DNA of 64,000 nucleotides from Magnetospirillum aberrantis SpK (GCF_011022235.1 NZ_JAAIYP010000001.1:20296-84295); one strand, 5' to 3'; shown: positions 1 to 8,010, counted from the stretch's first letter. Numbers and translations are program-made. Notes: a model not told the origin generated them from the sequence alone.

Positions 1-596
1 TATCCTCCAGCCTCTGTCAACAGCAAGGTGGCATGGACCGGATCGTCCTCGATCTTGCGCCGCAGGCGATAGATGTGGGTTTCCAGGGTATGAGTGGTGA
101 TCGCGGCGGAATAGCCCCACACCTCGGCCAGCAACTCGTCGCGCCCGACCACCCGGCCGGCGCGCCGCAGATGATCCAGGATGGCCGCTTCCTTGTCGGT
201 CAGCCGCACCTTGCCGCCGTCCTCGGCCTCGAGCGTGCGGGCCGAGGCGTCGAACAGCCACCGCCCCAGGCGACAGGGCCTGTCTACCGTGGCCGCCCGC
301 AACGTCTCCTCGACCCGCGCCAGCAAGGTACCCAGACGCACCGGCTTGGTCAGCACCAGAACCGGAACCGTCGCGGCGCCGGCGTCCTGGGCCGGGTCGG
401 CGACGATCAGATCGACTGTCGGCAGGTCGATTGTCGGTGAATCGGGGCGCAAAGCCTCGGCCACCGTCACGCGATGACCGGCACCCTCCAGAACCTCGGC
501 CAGCATGCGTCCGGCCACTGGGTCCGCGTCGAGCACAAGAATGTGTGTGTGGGAAATGGTCGCCCCCGTCCTGGCGTTTCGGGTAAAGCAGCCCAC
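1..596 (-). CDS. Winged-helix response regulator (OmpR/PhoB type), 3' end outside window
   Basis: This is a transcriptional response regulator read right to left; the stop lies beyond position 1. The N-terminal part looks like a short receiver (ILVLDAD, then DLIVADPA with a candidate phospho-acceptor Asp, then VLTKPV with the conserved Lys). The C-terminal part is a clear winged helix with the recognition-helix pattern ITTHTLETHIYRLRRKI and a final TEAGGY. The receiver is shorter than usual and the acidic pocket reads L-D-A-D rather than D-D, so phosphorylation is uncertain. The start is unclear. GTG at 596 has no ribosome binding site, while a rare ATT at 557 follows a good AGGACGGGGG and would give a natural MSHTHILVLDAD start. 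Regulator identity is sure; target genes are unknown. Confidence 0.8.
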   Translation of the reverse strand, partial: MGCFTRNARTGATISHTHILVLDADPVAGRMLAEVLEGAGHRVTVAEALRPDSPTIDLPTVDLIVADPAQDAGAATVPVLVLTKPVRLGTLLARVEETLRAATVDRPCRLGRWLFDASARTLEAEDGGKVRLTDKEAAILDHLRRAGRVVGRDELLAEVWGYSAAITTHTLETHIYRLRRKIEDDPVHATLLLTEAGG

Positions 597-689
597 ATAT
601 AACGCCAAGCGGCCCCAAGCGGAACCCATGCCCTTTTTCCTGGCGGCGAAAACCGCTATGGTGCCGCCCTTGAATCGCTGAGAGCCGAG

Positions 690-1805
690 ATGAGGCCGTT
701 ACAAACCACCTCCGGGCCGCAAATGCCCGCCCCCGAGACATTGATCAGTGTCGATCGCGCCATCGCCGAACTGCGCCGTGGCGGCATCGTCGCCGTGCAG
801 GGCAAAGACGGCGGCGTGGTCCACACCCTGACGGCCGAGGCCGCGAACGCCGATTCCTTGTCCATGCTGGCGACCTTCGCCGCCGGCACCCGACCCGCCT
901 TGGCGGTCACCGGCCGCCGCGCCCGCGTGCTTGGCCTGGGGGCCGAGGACAGCGCGGTGGTGCTGCTCACCTCCTTGGGCGGCATGACCGCCGAAACCGT
1001 CGCGGCGCTGGCCGATCCCTGCCTGTCCGGGCCGCGTCCCGAATTGGGCGTTCTCAGCGCCTCTCCCGCCTCGGCCACCGCCGCCCAGGCGGTCGCCCTG
1101 GCCAAGCTGGCGCGTTTGTTGCCTGCGGTCGTGGTGGTCGAGGCGGGAAACGGCTTCGCCGCCGATCAGATCCGGGTGGCCGCCGCCGACGTCGCCGCCT
1201 ATCAGGTCAACACCGCCCGCACCTTGCGCGTGGTGTCCCAGGCCCGCGTGCCGCTGGCCGGGGCCGAACAGGCGCGCATCATCGCCTTCCGCCCCGCCGA
1301 CGGCGGCATCGAACACCTTGCCATCGTCATCGGTGAACCGGACGTGGAACAGCCGGTGCTGACCCGGCTGCATTCCGAATGCTTCACCGGCGATCTTCTG
1401 GGGTCGTTGCGCTGCGATTGCGGCGACCAGCTCAAGGGCGCCATCGCCGAGATCGCCCAGGCCGGCAGCGGCGTCCTGCTGTATCTGGCCCAGGAAGGGC
1501 GCGGCATCGGCCTGGTCAACAAGCTCAGGGCCTACCAGCTTCAGGACGACGGCTTCGACACCTTGGACGCCAACTTGCAGTTGGGATTCGACGACGACGA
1601 ACGCATCTATCAGCCGGCCGCCCAAATGTTGCGCCTGTTGGACATCGGCAGCGTACGGCTGATGACCAACAACCCGCTCAAGGTCGGCCAACTTTCCGCC
1701 CATGGTATCCGCGTCGCCGAACGGGTCCCGCACATCTTCCCCGCCAACGAACACAACCGGTTCTATCTGAACACCAAAGCCACCCGCAGCGGCCATCTTT
1801 TCTAG
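690..1805 (+). CDS. ribA: GTP cyclohydrolase II with degenerate N-terminal domain
   Basis: The enzyme opens GTP to 2,5-diamino-6-ribosylamino-pyrimidinone phosphate, the first step of riboflavin synthesis in the cytosol. Of 371 residues, the C-terminal half (about 200-371) is a complete GTP cyclohydrolase II. The three zinc cysteines are C231, C242 and C244 (ECFTGD...RCDCGDQ). The stretch YLAQEGRGIGL and the end NPLKVGQL...NRFYLNTK are typical. Residues about 20-190 occupy the place of the DHBP synthase domain of RibBA proteins but lack its catalytic acidic residues, so this protein probably performs only the RibA step. It stands alone, with the regulator on the opposite strand upstream. Confidence 0.93.
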   Translation: MRPLQTTSGPQMPAPETLISVDRAIAELRRGGIVAVQGKDGGVVHTLTAEAANADSLSMLATFAAGTRPALAVTGRRARVLGLGAEDSAVVLLTSLGGMTAETVAALADPCLSGPRPELGVLSASPASATAAQAVALAKLARLLPAVVVVEAGNGFAADQIRVAAADVAAYQVNTARTLRVVSQARVPLAGAEQARIIAFRPADGGIEHLAIVIGEPDVEQPVLTRLHSECFTGDLLGSLRCDCGDQLKGAIAEIAQAGSGVLLYLAQEGRGIGLVNKLRAYQLQDDGFDTLDANLQLGFDDDERIYQPAAQMLRLLDIGSVRLMTNNPLKVGQLSAHGIRVAERVPHIFPANEHNRFYLNTKATRSGHLF

Positions 1806-1877
1806 GCAACCGGCAGTTTCTGCCGTCCGGGAAGACAGGGCAAACAGGCAAATCGTTTAAAAACAAAGCACTATGAT

Positions 1878-1894
1878 TTGGCATCATGCTTGCA
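1878..1894 (+). promoter_or_regulatory. Candidate sigma-54 promoter
   Basis: The sequence TTGGCATCATGCTTGCA carries GG (1880-1881) and GC (1892-1893) separated by exactly ten bases, the defining -24/-12 spacing of sigma-54 promoters. The bases after TTGGCA are TC instead of the preferred CG. Transcription would begin near 1905, 24 bases before the start of the next gene. An overlapping TATGAT (1872-1877) could instead act as a sigma-70 -10 box, but no good -35 was seen. Confidence 0.35.
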
Positions 1895-1928
1895 GCGTCT
1901 TTTTCGACCGCCGCCAAGCAGGTGAACC

Positions 1929-3020
1929 ATGTCCCTATCCGCCGTCGCCCCCACGCCGTTCTATTACGACCCGGAACGCCTGCAACTCGACCCGCCGCCA
2001 GCGGCGGAACGGGACAAGACCGCCGCCACGGACAGCCAGGACAAAAGCGGCGAAAAGCACCTGTCCATGTTCGCCGAGGGCGACGATTCCCCCAGCTTCT
2101 GGGACCTGCTGGACGTCATCAACCCGCTTCAGCACATCCCGGTGGTCAGCAACATCTACCGCGAGATCACCGGCGACCAGATCGGGGTGGGCGCCCGGCT
2201 GGTCGGCGGCGCCTTGCTGGGCGGTCCTATCGGCCTGATCGCCTCGGCGGTGGATTGCGTGGTCGAGGAAAGCACCGGCAAGGACACCGGCGGCCACATG
2301 CTGGCGCTGTTCCAGGACGACACGGCACAAGACGCCCCCGGTGCCACCCAATTGGCCCAGGCCGACGCGACCCAGGCGGAAATTCCTGCCGCCCCTGTCG
2401 AGCCGCAGAAGGTGGCGCCCGCAAACATTCAGAACGGAAACATTCAGAACGAAAATATCGGACCCCAGGCGGTGGCGGCCCCGGTGATCACCCTTCCCGG
2501 TGCTGCGGGGACCACGAGTGGCGGGCCACGCCCCATGGTGTTCAGCCTGAACGGCGACACGACCACGCCCCAAGCCCAAACCACGCCCCAAACCCAAACC
2601 ATGCCCATGCCGGTCAGCCTTGCGCCGCCGACCGGGGCCGCGCCGACCGGTTCCACGTTGACCGATTCCATGCCGCTGGCCAACGCCCGGACGGGGCGGG
2701 TCATGCCGGTGCCGGAACGCAACCCCAACGCCATGCCCATGCCAAAACCGCTGGTCACCGTTCCGGTTTCCGGCTCGACCAGCCGTTCGAACGTGCCGGT
2801 CACCGGTCACGTCACCGCCAGCAACGCCTATCACGCCACCGCCACAACCCGCCCGCCCAGCGCCGAGGAACAATTGGCCAGCCATCCCATGACGCCGCCC
2901 GCCGACACCGCCGGCAGCGATTGGTTCACCACCGCGTGGAGCCAGGCCCTGGACAAGTACCAGCGCGCCAACCAGCGCAGCGGCAAAAGCGCCGACGACA
3001 GCGGCGAGACCTTGCAGTAA
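1929..3020 (+). CDS. Unknown Pro/Thr-rich protein
   Basis: I do not recognise this 363-residue protein. It has no signal peptide at the start. A folded-looking segment spans about residues 45-120 and includes a Gly-rich hydrophobic stretch (VGARLVGGALLGGPIGLIA) that could be a short membrane or amphipathic segment. From about residue 130 the chain is low complexity, rich in Pro, Thr, Ala and Gln, with two tandem DNA repeats (2424-2453 and 2562-2597). The pattern suggests a small anchored domain with a long disordered tail. A possible sigma-54 promoter lies just upstream. It ends one base before the stop of the convergent yggS gene. Confidence 0.7.
   Translation: MSLSAVAPTPFYYDPERLQLDPPPAAERDKTAATDSQDKSGEKHLSMFAEGDDSPSFWDLLDVINPLQHIPVVSNIYREITGDQIGVGARLVGGALLGGPIGLIASAVDCVVEESTGKDTGGHMLALFQDDTAQDAPGATQLAQADATQAEIPAAPVEPQKVAPANIQNGNIQNENIGPQAVAAPVITLPGAAGTTSGGPRPMVFSLNGDTTTPQAQTTPQTQTMPMPVSLAPPTGAAPTGSTLTDSMPLANARTGRVMPVPERNPNAMPMPKPLVTVPVSGSTSRSNVPVTGHVTASNAYHATATTRPPSAEEQLASHPMTPPADTAGSDWFTTAWSQALDKYQRANQRSGKSADDSGETLQ
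2424..2597 (+). repeat. Two short in-frame tandem repeats
   Basis: Inside the unknown protein gene, a 15-base unit (AACATTCAGAACGRA) occurs twice at 2424-2453, encoding NIQNG and NIQNE. An 18-base unit (ACCACGCCCCAARCCCAA) occurs twice at 2562-2597, encoding TTPQAQ and TTPQTQ. Units are multiples of three, so copy-number change would keep the frame. Confidence 0.8.
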
Positions 3021-3710
3021 TCAAGCTTCCGCAGGCTGTTCGCCGTAATCGCGTTCCCCGAAGATGGCCGATCCCACCCGTACATGGGTCGCGCCCTGGG
3101 CGATGGCCGTTTCGAAATCGCCGCTCATCCCCATGCTGACGACCTTGAGGCCATTGCGCTCCGCCGCCTCGGCCAGCATGCGGAAATGGGGCGCGGGGTC
3201 TTCGTCCACCGGCGGAATGCACATCAGCCCGATCACCGGTAACTGATATTCCATGCGGCACAGCCGCAACATGGAATCCACCGAATCCGGGTGCAGTCCG
3301 GCTTTTTGCTCCTCAAGGCCCGTGTTCACCTGGAGCAGGCAAGGCACCTGGCGGCCGCTGCGCTCCATTTCGTCGGCCAGGGCGCGGGCCAGCTTGGGTC
3401 GGTCCACGGTCTCGATGATGTCGAACAACGCCACCGCCTCACGCACCTTGTTGGTCTGAAGCGGGCCGATCAGATGCAGTTCCACATCGGCGAAAGCGGC
3501 CTTGAGATCGGGCCATTTGGCCCGCGATTCCTGGACCCGGTTCTCGCCGAACACCCGCTGTCCGGCCTCGAGCGCCGTACGGATGGTGGCGGCGTCGTGG
3601 GTCTTGGACACCGCCACCAGGGAAATTGTGGCGGGGTCGCGGCCGCAATCGCGAGCGGCGTCGGCAATGCGTTGCTTGACAGCGGCCAAGGCCTGGGGGA
3701 TGTCGGACAC
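3021..3710 (-). CDS. yggS: YggS/PLPBP family pyridoxal-phosphate homeostasis protein
   Basis: This is a 229-residue single-domain alanine-racemase-fold protein that binds pyridoxal phosphate and helps balance B6 vitamers and amino-acid pools; it has no known enzymatic reaction. The cofactor lysine is K36 in LVAVSKTHD. Other family marks are FGENRVQE, HLIGPLQTNK, VNTGLEEQKAG and the phosphate-binding end MGMSGDFETAI...VRVGSAIFG. Length is normal. It converges with the upstream unknown gene and diverges from thiE with only 27 bases between starts. Confidence 0.95.
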   Translation of the reverse strand: MSDIPQALAAVKQRIADAARDCGRDPATISLVAVSKTHDAATIRTALEAGQRVFGENRVQESRAKWPDLKAAFADVELHLIGPLQTNKVREAVALFDIIETVDRPKLARALADEMERSGRQVPCLLQVNTGLEEQKAGLHPDSVDSMLRLCRMEYQLPVIGLMCIPPVDEDPAPHFRMLAEAAERNGLKVVSMGMSGDFETAIAQGATHVRVGSAIFGERDYGEQPAEA

Positions 3711-3737
3711 GATGGAACCTGTCTGGATGAAGGGCGC

Positions 3738-4316
3738 ATGACCCTAACAAACCTGAGCCGACGAAAAAAGCCGCCATGCCGCCTGTTGGTCAGCGACGAA
3801 ATCCGTTTGCCCGATCCCACGGCGGCGGCGGCCCGGCTGTCACCGGGCGACGGCGTATTGCTGCGCCATTATCACGCCGTGGATCGCGCCGCCCTGGCGC
3901 GACGGCTGGCGATCCGGGCCCGCGAACGGCGGCTGGTGCTGCTGATGGCCGGCGGCGACTGGCGGCTGGCGGCATTGGTCGGCGCCCATGGCGTCCACCT
4001 GCCGCAAAATATGGCACGCGGATTGTGTGATCCCGGCCTGCGGCTGTGGCTGCGACGCGGCCATCTGCTCAGCGTGGCCTGCCACGACCGGGCGGCGCTG
4101 GCCCGTGCCCGGACCTTGGGTGCCGACATGGCGACGTTGTCGCCGGTGTTCCCAACCCGCAGCCATCCCGGCGCGCCGTCCCTGGGAATCACCCGTTTCG
4201 CCCTGTGGACGGCAAAGGCCGGCCTGCCGGTGCTGGCCTTGGGCGGCGTCAACCGCCGCACCGCACGAACTTTACGTTTCGCCGCCGGCTGGGCGGCCAT
4301 CGACGGGTTGCGCTAG
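3738..4316 (+). CDS. thiE: Thiamine phosphate synthase-like protein
   Basis: This 192-residue TIM-barrel protein resembles ThiE/TenI, which joins the pyrimidine and thiazole halves of thiamine. Supporting segments are GAHGVHLPQ, the phosphate-loop region SPVFPTRSHPGAPSLGI and the final LPVLALGGVN. It is shorter than classical ThiE (about 210) and very Arg-rich, so TenI or a diverged ThiE-like function is possible. ATG at 3738 is chosen because the open frame upstream is antisense to yggS. No other thiamine gene is in the window. Confidence 0.8.
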   Translation: MTLTNLSRRKKPPCRLLVSDEIRLPDPTAAAARLSPGDGVLLRHYHAVDRAALARRLAIRARERRLVLLMAGGDWRLAALVGAHGVHLPQNMARGLCDPGLRLWLRRGHLLSVACHDRAALARARTLGADMATLSPVFPTRSHPGAPSLGITRFALWTAKAGLPVLALGGVNRRTARTLRFAAGWAAIDGLR

Positions 4317-4318
4317 AC

Positions 4319-4351
4319 AAAAAAAAGAAAGGGCGGCCGAAGCCGCCCTTT
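4319..4351 (-). terminator. Intrinsic terminator of first porin gene
   Basis: On the minus strand the RNA reads a perfect 10-bp stem AAAGGGCGGC / GCCGCCCUUU closed by a UUCG tetraloop, followed by C and a run of eight U. It lies 24 bases past the porin stop. The same stem and loop recur after the second porin. Confidence 0.92.
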
Positions 4352-4374
4352 CCCGAACAAGCCGTTCAGTTCGA

Positions 4375-5523
4375 TTAGAACTGGAGCGACAGACCGGTGG
4401 CAACCATCCAGCCCTTGTTCTCGTTCTGCTGCAGGTTGGTTTCGTCGCTGTACTCGGCGTGACCAACGGTGGCCAGCACGTCGACGCCAGCGCCCAGGGT
4501 GTACTTGCCCGAGACCTGGTAGACCGTGAACTCATCCTCACCAGCGGTGGTGATGGAGCCTTCAGCCTGCGAGTTGAAGTAGACGAAGCTGACGGCGTAG
4601 GGGCCGGAAGCGTACTGGACGCCAGCGTCCCAGGTGTCGCCCTGGAGGAAGCCGGCAACGCCTTCGGCGTTGATCTTACGATAGGAACCGCCCACGGTGA
4701 AACCGGCGTAGCCGATCTGGGTACCGAAAGCGTATTCGTTCACGCCCTGGCCCTTCGAGGGAGTGGAGTAAGCCGGGCTGTTCACGTCGTAGGTGGCCCA
4801 GCCGCCCGACAGCTTGAAGTCAACGCCCGAGAAGGTGTTGGTGTACAGACCGCCGACACCGTAGATCTCACCGGCGGTCACGCCGCTGTTGGTGGAGATG
4901 TTGGTGGCGCCACGGTTGTCCTGGGTGCTGTTCGGCTTGTAGGACGCGCCCAGGGTCAGGCCGTAGAAGGTCGGGGCAACGTAGGTCACGCCTTCGGAAT
5001 CACCGTCGGTGTCGATCGAGGTGACGACCTGGGTCTGCACGGCATCGGGCTTGGCGATGGCGAGACCACCGGTCAGCAGACCGTCGGAGTCGGTGTTGCC
5101 GGCGGCGTCCGGGGCCATCACGTGCAGCAGGACAGTGCCGTTGGCTTCGGAGCCCAGGATCACCTTACCGAAACCGCCGGCGATGAACACGTTGGACTTG
5201 TCGATGGTGTCGGCAGTGTTGTCGGTGGTGCCACCGGCTTCCAGCTCGACATTGATGCCGACCTGCATGCCGTTGTCCAGGGTGGTCGAACCCGAGAAGA
5301 AGATCTCGTTGTCACCCTTGATGTCGACGCTGTTGTAGTCGCCCTGGGCGCCAGCAGTGCCGTTGTTGTTGGCCTGATAGGAATCGTCCTGCCAAGCGCC
5401 GACGACCCACCACTTGGAGAAACCACCGAGCTCCAGCTTGATCTTCTCGGACGCCGAAGCGGCGCCGGTCGACAGCATGGACGCGGCAACCAGCGCAGTG
5501 CTGGCGACAAGAATCTTCTTCAT
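4375..5523 (-). CDS. Outer-membrane porin (Gram-negative general porin type)
   Basis: This 382-residue trimeric-porin-like beta barrel should allow diffusion of small solutes across the outer membrane. The start at 5523 gives a clean signal peptide (MKKILVASTALVAASMLSTG, cleavage after ASA) with GAGGGG upstream. The body alternates polar and hydrophobic residues, is rich in Gly, Tyr, Asn and Thr, and ends in LSLQF, the C-terminal aromatic recognised by the BAM machinery. It is a clear paralogue of the next porin; both share SEKIKLxLGGFSKWWVVGAW after the signal. A sigma-70-like promoter (5589-5617) and a terminator-like leader hairpin (5550-5575) lie upstream. Confidence 0.92.
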   Translation of the reverse strand: MKKILVASTALVAASMLSTGAASASEKIKLELGGFSKWWVVGAWQDDSYQANNNGTAGAQGDYNSVDIKGDNEIFFSGSTTLDNGMQVGINVELEAGGTTDNTADTIDKSNVFIAGGFGKVILGSEANGTVLLHVMAPDAAGNTDSDGLLTGGLAIAKPDAVQTQVVTSIDTDGDSEGVTYVAPTFYGLTLGASYKPNSTQDNRGATNISTNSGVTAGEIYGVGGLYTNTFSGVDFKLSGGWATYDVNSPAYSTPSKGQGVNEYAFGTQIGYAGFTVGGSYRKINAEGVAGFLQGDTWDAGVQYASGPYAVSFVYFNSQAEGSITTAGEDEFTVYQVSGKYTLGAGVDVLATVGHAEYSDETNLQQNENKGWMVATGLSLQF

Positions 5524-5549
5524 GAGTACCCCTCGTGCCTCGTATGACG

Positions 5550-5575
5550 AAAAAAAGCGGCGACGTTCCTGCCGC
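5550..5575 (-). promoter_or_regulatory. Terminator-like hairpin in porin leader
   Basis: In the transcribed leader of the first porin, RNA on the minus strand can form GCGGC / GCCGC, directly followed by seven U (As at 5550-5556). It sits between the predicted transcription start (about 5582) and the ribosome binding site. This is the arrangement expected of an attenuator, although the stem is only five pairs. Confidence 0.45.
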
Positions 5576-5588
5576 CTAATTTCGATGC

Positions 5589-5617
5589 ATCCTACGAAGG
5601 CCAAGGGAAAGGTTCAA
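5589..5617 (-). promoter_or_regulatory. Sigma-70-like promoter of first porin
   Basis: Read on the minus strand, TTGAAC (5617-5612) and TAGGAT (5594-5589) are separated by exactly 17 bases. Each box matches the consensus at four of six positions. The predicted start near 5582 gives a leader of about 60 bases before ATG 5523. Confidence 0.6.
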
Positions 5618-5768
5618 CGACTTGATTGCAGCTGCGAACACTTCTCAGAAGGGTGTTGCAGAATCGTCACAGAACGGTCACGCCGCCACGCTCTCACCCC
5701 TAGCAAGTCATTGAAAACAGAGGAAAATGTTCATCGCCGAATTCCGGGAAACATGCCCGCCAATAAGG

Positions 5769-5850
5769 CGTCATTCCCGCGAAAGCGGGAATCCATGGTG
5801 GGAAACGGCGCCCTGGACCCCGGTTCGCGCTACGCTTGGCTGGGGTGACG
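5769..5850. repeat. REP/dRS3-like palindromic intergenic element
   Basis: The 20-base core ATTCCCGCGAAAGCGGGAAT (5773-5792) is a perfect 8-bp hairpin around GAAA. It matches the ATTCCC-N8-GGGAAT form of Neisseria dRS3-like repeats, which are dispersed in many proteobacteria. The region begins CGTCA (5769) and ends TGACG (5850). The right half has a second weaker palindrome (GACCCCGG ... CTGGGGTGAC). It lies between the two porin units. The rest of the gap 5618-5890 shows no gene. Confidence 0.7.
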
Positions 5851-5890
5851 CTCTGTTGATGGGCCCTTCCCCGAAAATCGGCGAAGAACC

Positions 5891-5924
5891 AAACAAAAAG
5901 AAAGGGCGGCCGAAGCCGCCCTTT
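5891..5924 (-). terminator. Intrinsic terminator of second porin gene
   Basis: The stem and tetraloop are identical to those of the first porin terminator (AAAGGGCGGC, UUCG, GCCGCCCUUU), followed on the minus strand by CUUUUUGUUU. It sits 26 bases beyond the porin stop. Confidence 0.92.
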
Positions 5925-5950
5925 CCCTACAAGCTTTCGCCTGAGTTCGA

Positions 5951-7147
5951 TTAGAACTGCAGCGACAGACCGGTCATGACGGCCCAGCCGTCGTTCTCGT
6001 TCGACTGCAGGCTGTCTTCGCTGTCATACGAAGCATGGCCGATGGTGGCCAGAGCGTCGACACCGGCGCCCAGGGTGTACTTGCCGGACACCTGGTAGAC
6101 GGTGATCTCGTCTTCACCCTCGATGGCGGTCGAGCCATTGGCCTTCGACTGGTAGTACGAAGCGCTGATGGCGTACGGGCCGGAAGCGTACTGCAGGCCC
6201 AGATCCCAAGCGTGGGCGTTCAGGTCCAGAGTAGCGCCGGCCTGGGTGTTGCCACGATCGGCGACGACCGCACGATAGGACGAACCCAGGGTGAAGCCGG
6301 CATAGGACAGCTGACCACCGAAAGCGTATTCATTCACGCGATCGTCGGGCTGCGGAGCCGGGTTGCCGCCATTGGACAGGTTCGTGTCATAGGTGGCCCA
6401 GCCAGCCGAAGCGCGGACGCCAACGCCACCGAAGGTGTTGGAGTACAGAGCGCCGGCACCGAAGATTTCACCAACGGCGGGACCGGTCACACCCAAGTTA
6501 GCAGCGCTGGTGGAAGCGAGATTGCTCACACCACGGTTGTCTTCGCTCGCGCTCGGCTTGTAGGAACCGCCGACGGTCAGACCATAGAAGGTCGGAGCGA
6601 CGTAGGTGATGCCTTCGGCGTCGTTGTCGGTGACGATGGCGGTGGTGTTCCAGCCGCGCTGCAGCGGGGTCACGCCGGAAACGTTGCTCGGGATCGCCAG
6701 GGCGTAGCCGCCGGTGATGATGCCGCCTTCGTTCCAGTTGCCAGCGGCATCCGGAGCGGAAACGTGCAGCAGGTAGGTGCCGTTGTTCTTGGAACCGACG
6801 ATGAACTTACCGAAGCCGCCGGCCAGCCAGACGTAGGACTCGTCGATGGTGTCGGTGGTCTGGTCGGTGTGGCCACCGGCTTCCAGCTGGATGTCGACAC
6901 CGACCTGCAGGCCGTTGTCCAGGGTGGTCGAACCCGAGAAGTAAATCTCGTTGTCGCCCTTGATGTCGACGTTGTTGTAGTCGGCGTTGTTGGCACCCTG
7001 ATAGGAATCGTCGCCCCAAGCGCCGACGACCCACCACTTGGAGAAGCCGCCCAGGTTCAGCTTGATCTTCTCGGAAGCCGAGGCAGTGCCGGCCGACAGC
7101 ATGGTCGCGGCGACCAGCGCGGTGCTGGCGATAAGAACCTTCTTCAT
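5951..7147 (-). CDS. Outer-membrane porin, second paralogue
   Basis: This 398-residue outer-membrane barrel is a paralogue of the preceding porin. The signal peptide is MKKVLIASTALVAATMLSAG and the mature chain starts near SEKIKLNLGG; it ends LSLQF. GAGGAG lies just before ATG 7147, a stronger ribosome binding site than the first copy has. The two proteins share both ends and the motifs GDNEI(F/Y)FSGSTTLDNG and VYQVSGKYTLGAGVD, and differ mainly in internal stretches that would be loops. No convincing promoter box was found; TTGACT lies about 100 bases upstream without a good -10. Confidence 0.92.
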   Translation of the reverse strand: MKKVLIASTALVAATMLSAGTASASEKIKLNLGGFSKWWVVGAWGDDSYQGANNADYNNVDIKGDNEIYFSGSTTLDNGLQVGVDIQLEAGGHTDQTTDTIDESYVWLAGGFGKFIVGSKNNGTYLLHVSAPDAAGNWNEGGIITGGYALAIPSNVSGVTPLQRGWNTTAIVTDNDAEGITYVAPTFYGLTVGGSYKPSASEDNRGVSNLASTSAANLGVTGPAVGEIFGAGALYSNTFGGVGVRASAGWATYDTNLSNGGNPAPQPDDRVNEYAFGGQLSYAGFTLGSSYRAVVADRGNTQAGATLDLNAHAWDLGLQYASGPYAISASYYQSKANGSTAIEGEDEITVYQVSGKYTLGAGVDALATIGHASYDSEDSLQSNENDGWAVMTGLSLQF

Positions 7148-7418
7148 GTTATCTCCTCTCTTTGGCACGGGGATGCGAGACCACATCCGCACTCCAAAAT
7201 GAACGAACGGCCTGATCTCGCCACGACGCCCCCTCCAAGTCAAGCAAGCGGGGGGCGAGCATGTGACGAAAGCTCCCCACTGTGGCGAATGTGCAACAGC
7301 GCGGACGAGGCCGAACGAAGGAAGACGGCGGCGAAAGCAAACGCGACTTGCCGCCGAGGAACGGTCGTAGCATTCTCTGGCACGAAGAACCCCTGGGGCT
7401 CAGCAAGGTATCGAGGCG

Positions 7419-7952
7419 ATGAAGACGAAGTTGGCGAAGGTTGCGGTCCTGTCGGTCCTGGCGTTGTCCGCCGCCGCGCTCTCGGGTTGCGGCGAAGGCA
7501 AGGCGGTGTTTCCCACCAGGGACAAGGGCGACAGCGCGCCGCGCATGAGCAACGAACCGCGCGAGACGGTGTTCGGCCCCGAGGGCATGTTCGGCGACAG
7601 CAAGAAGAAAGGCGACGGCGACGCCGCCGGCATCGGCGTCAACTCGTTCCTGTGGCGGGCGTCGCTCGACACCATCGCCTTCATGCCCATCGCCACCGCC
7701 GACCCGTTCGGCGGCACCATCATCACCGACTGGTACACCTTGCCGGAAAGCCCGGCCGAACGGTTCAAGGTCAACGTCTTCATCCTGGACCGGGCGCTGC
7801 GCGCCGACGGCGTCAAGGTGTCGGTGTTCAAGCAGGTGCGCGACGCCATGGGCCAATGGGTCGACGTCAAGGTCGATCCCCGCATGGTCACCGACCTGGA
7901 AAACTCGATCCTGACCCGCGCGCGGCAGCTGCGCATCGTCTCGACCGAATAA
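7419..7952 (+). CDS. DUF3576 family lipoprotein
   Basis: This 177-residue predicted lipoprotein has a hydrophobic signal and lipobox LSGC with the acylated cysteine at residue 24. The body carries the conserved alphaproteobacterial DUF3576 region (GIGVNSFLWRASLDTIAFMP ... DPFGGTIITDWY). The function is unknown; it is presumably anchored to the inner leaflet of the outer membrane. It lies 84 bases upstream of leuS, a linkage common in this class, and leads the leuS-lptE-holA run. Confidence 0.9.
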   Translation: MKTKLAKVAVLSVLALSAAALSGCGEGKAVFPTRDKGDSAPRMSNEPRETVFGPEGMFGDSKKKGDGDAAGIGVNSFLWRASLDTIAFMPIATADPFGGTIITDWYTLPESPAERFKVNVFILDRALRADGVKVSVFKQVRDAMGQWVDVKVDPRMVTDLENSILTRARQLRIVSTE

Positions 7953-7986
7953 TCGCGGGCTGGCGCCCGTCTTCTTGTTCAATTCC

Positions 7987-8010
7987 GATGCCCGGCCGCG
8001 TCCGGGCATC
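7987..8010 (+). other. Nine-bp hairpin before leuS
   Basis: GATGCCCGG (7987-7995) and CCGGGCATC (8002-8010) form a perfect 9-bp stem with a 6-base loop between the lipoprotein gene and leuS. No T run follows, so it is either a weak or Rho-assisted terminator or an mRNA-stabilising hairpin. Confidence 0.5.

Noticed and set aside
2424..2597. CRISPR-like repeats
   Set aside because: Units are 15 and 18 bases, in frame, adjacent and without spacers.
3291..3737. N-terminal extension of the ThiE-like protein
   Set aside because: The added residues would be antisense to yggS; ATG 3738 gives a normal length.
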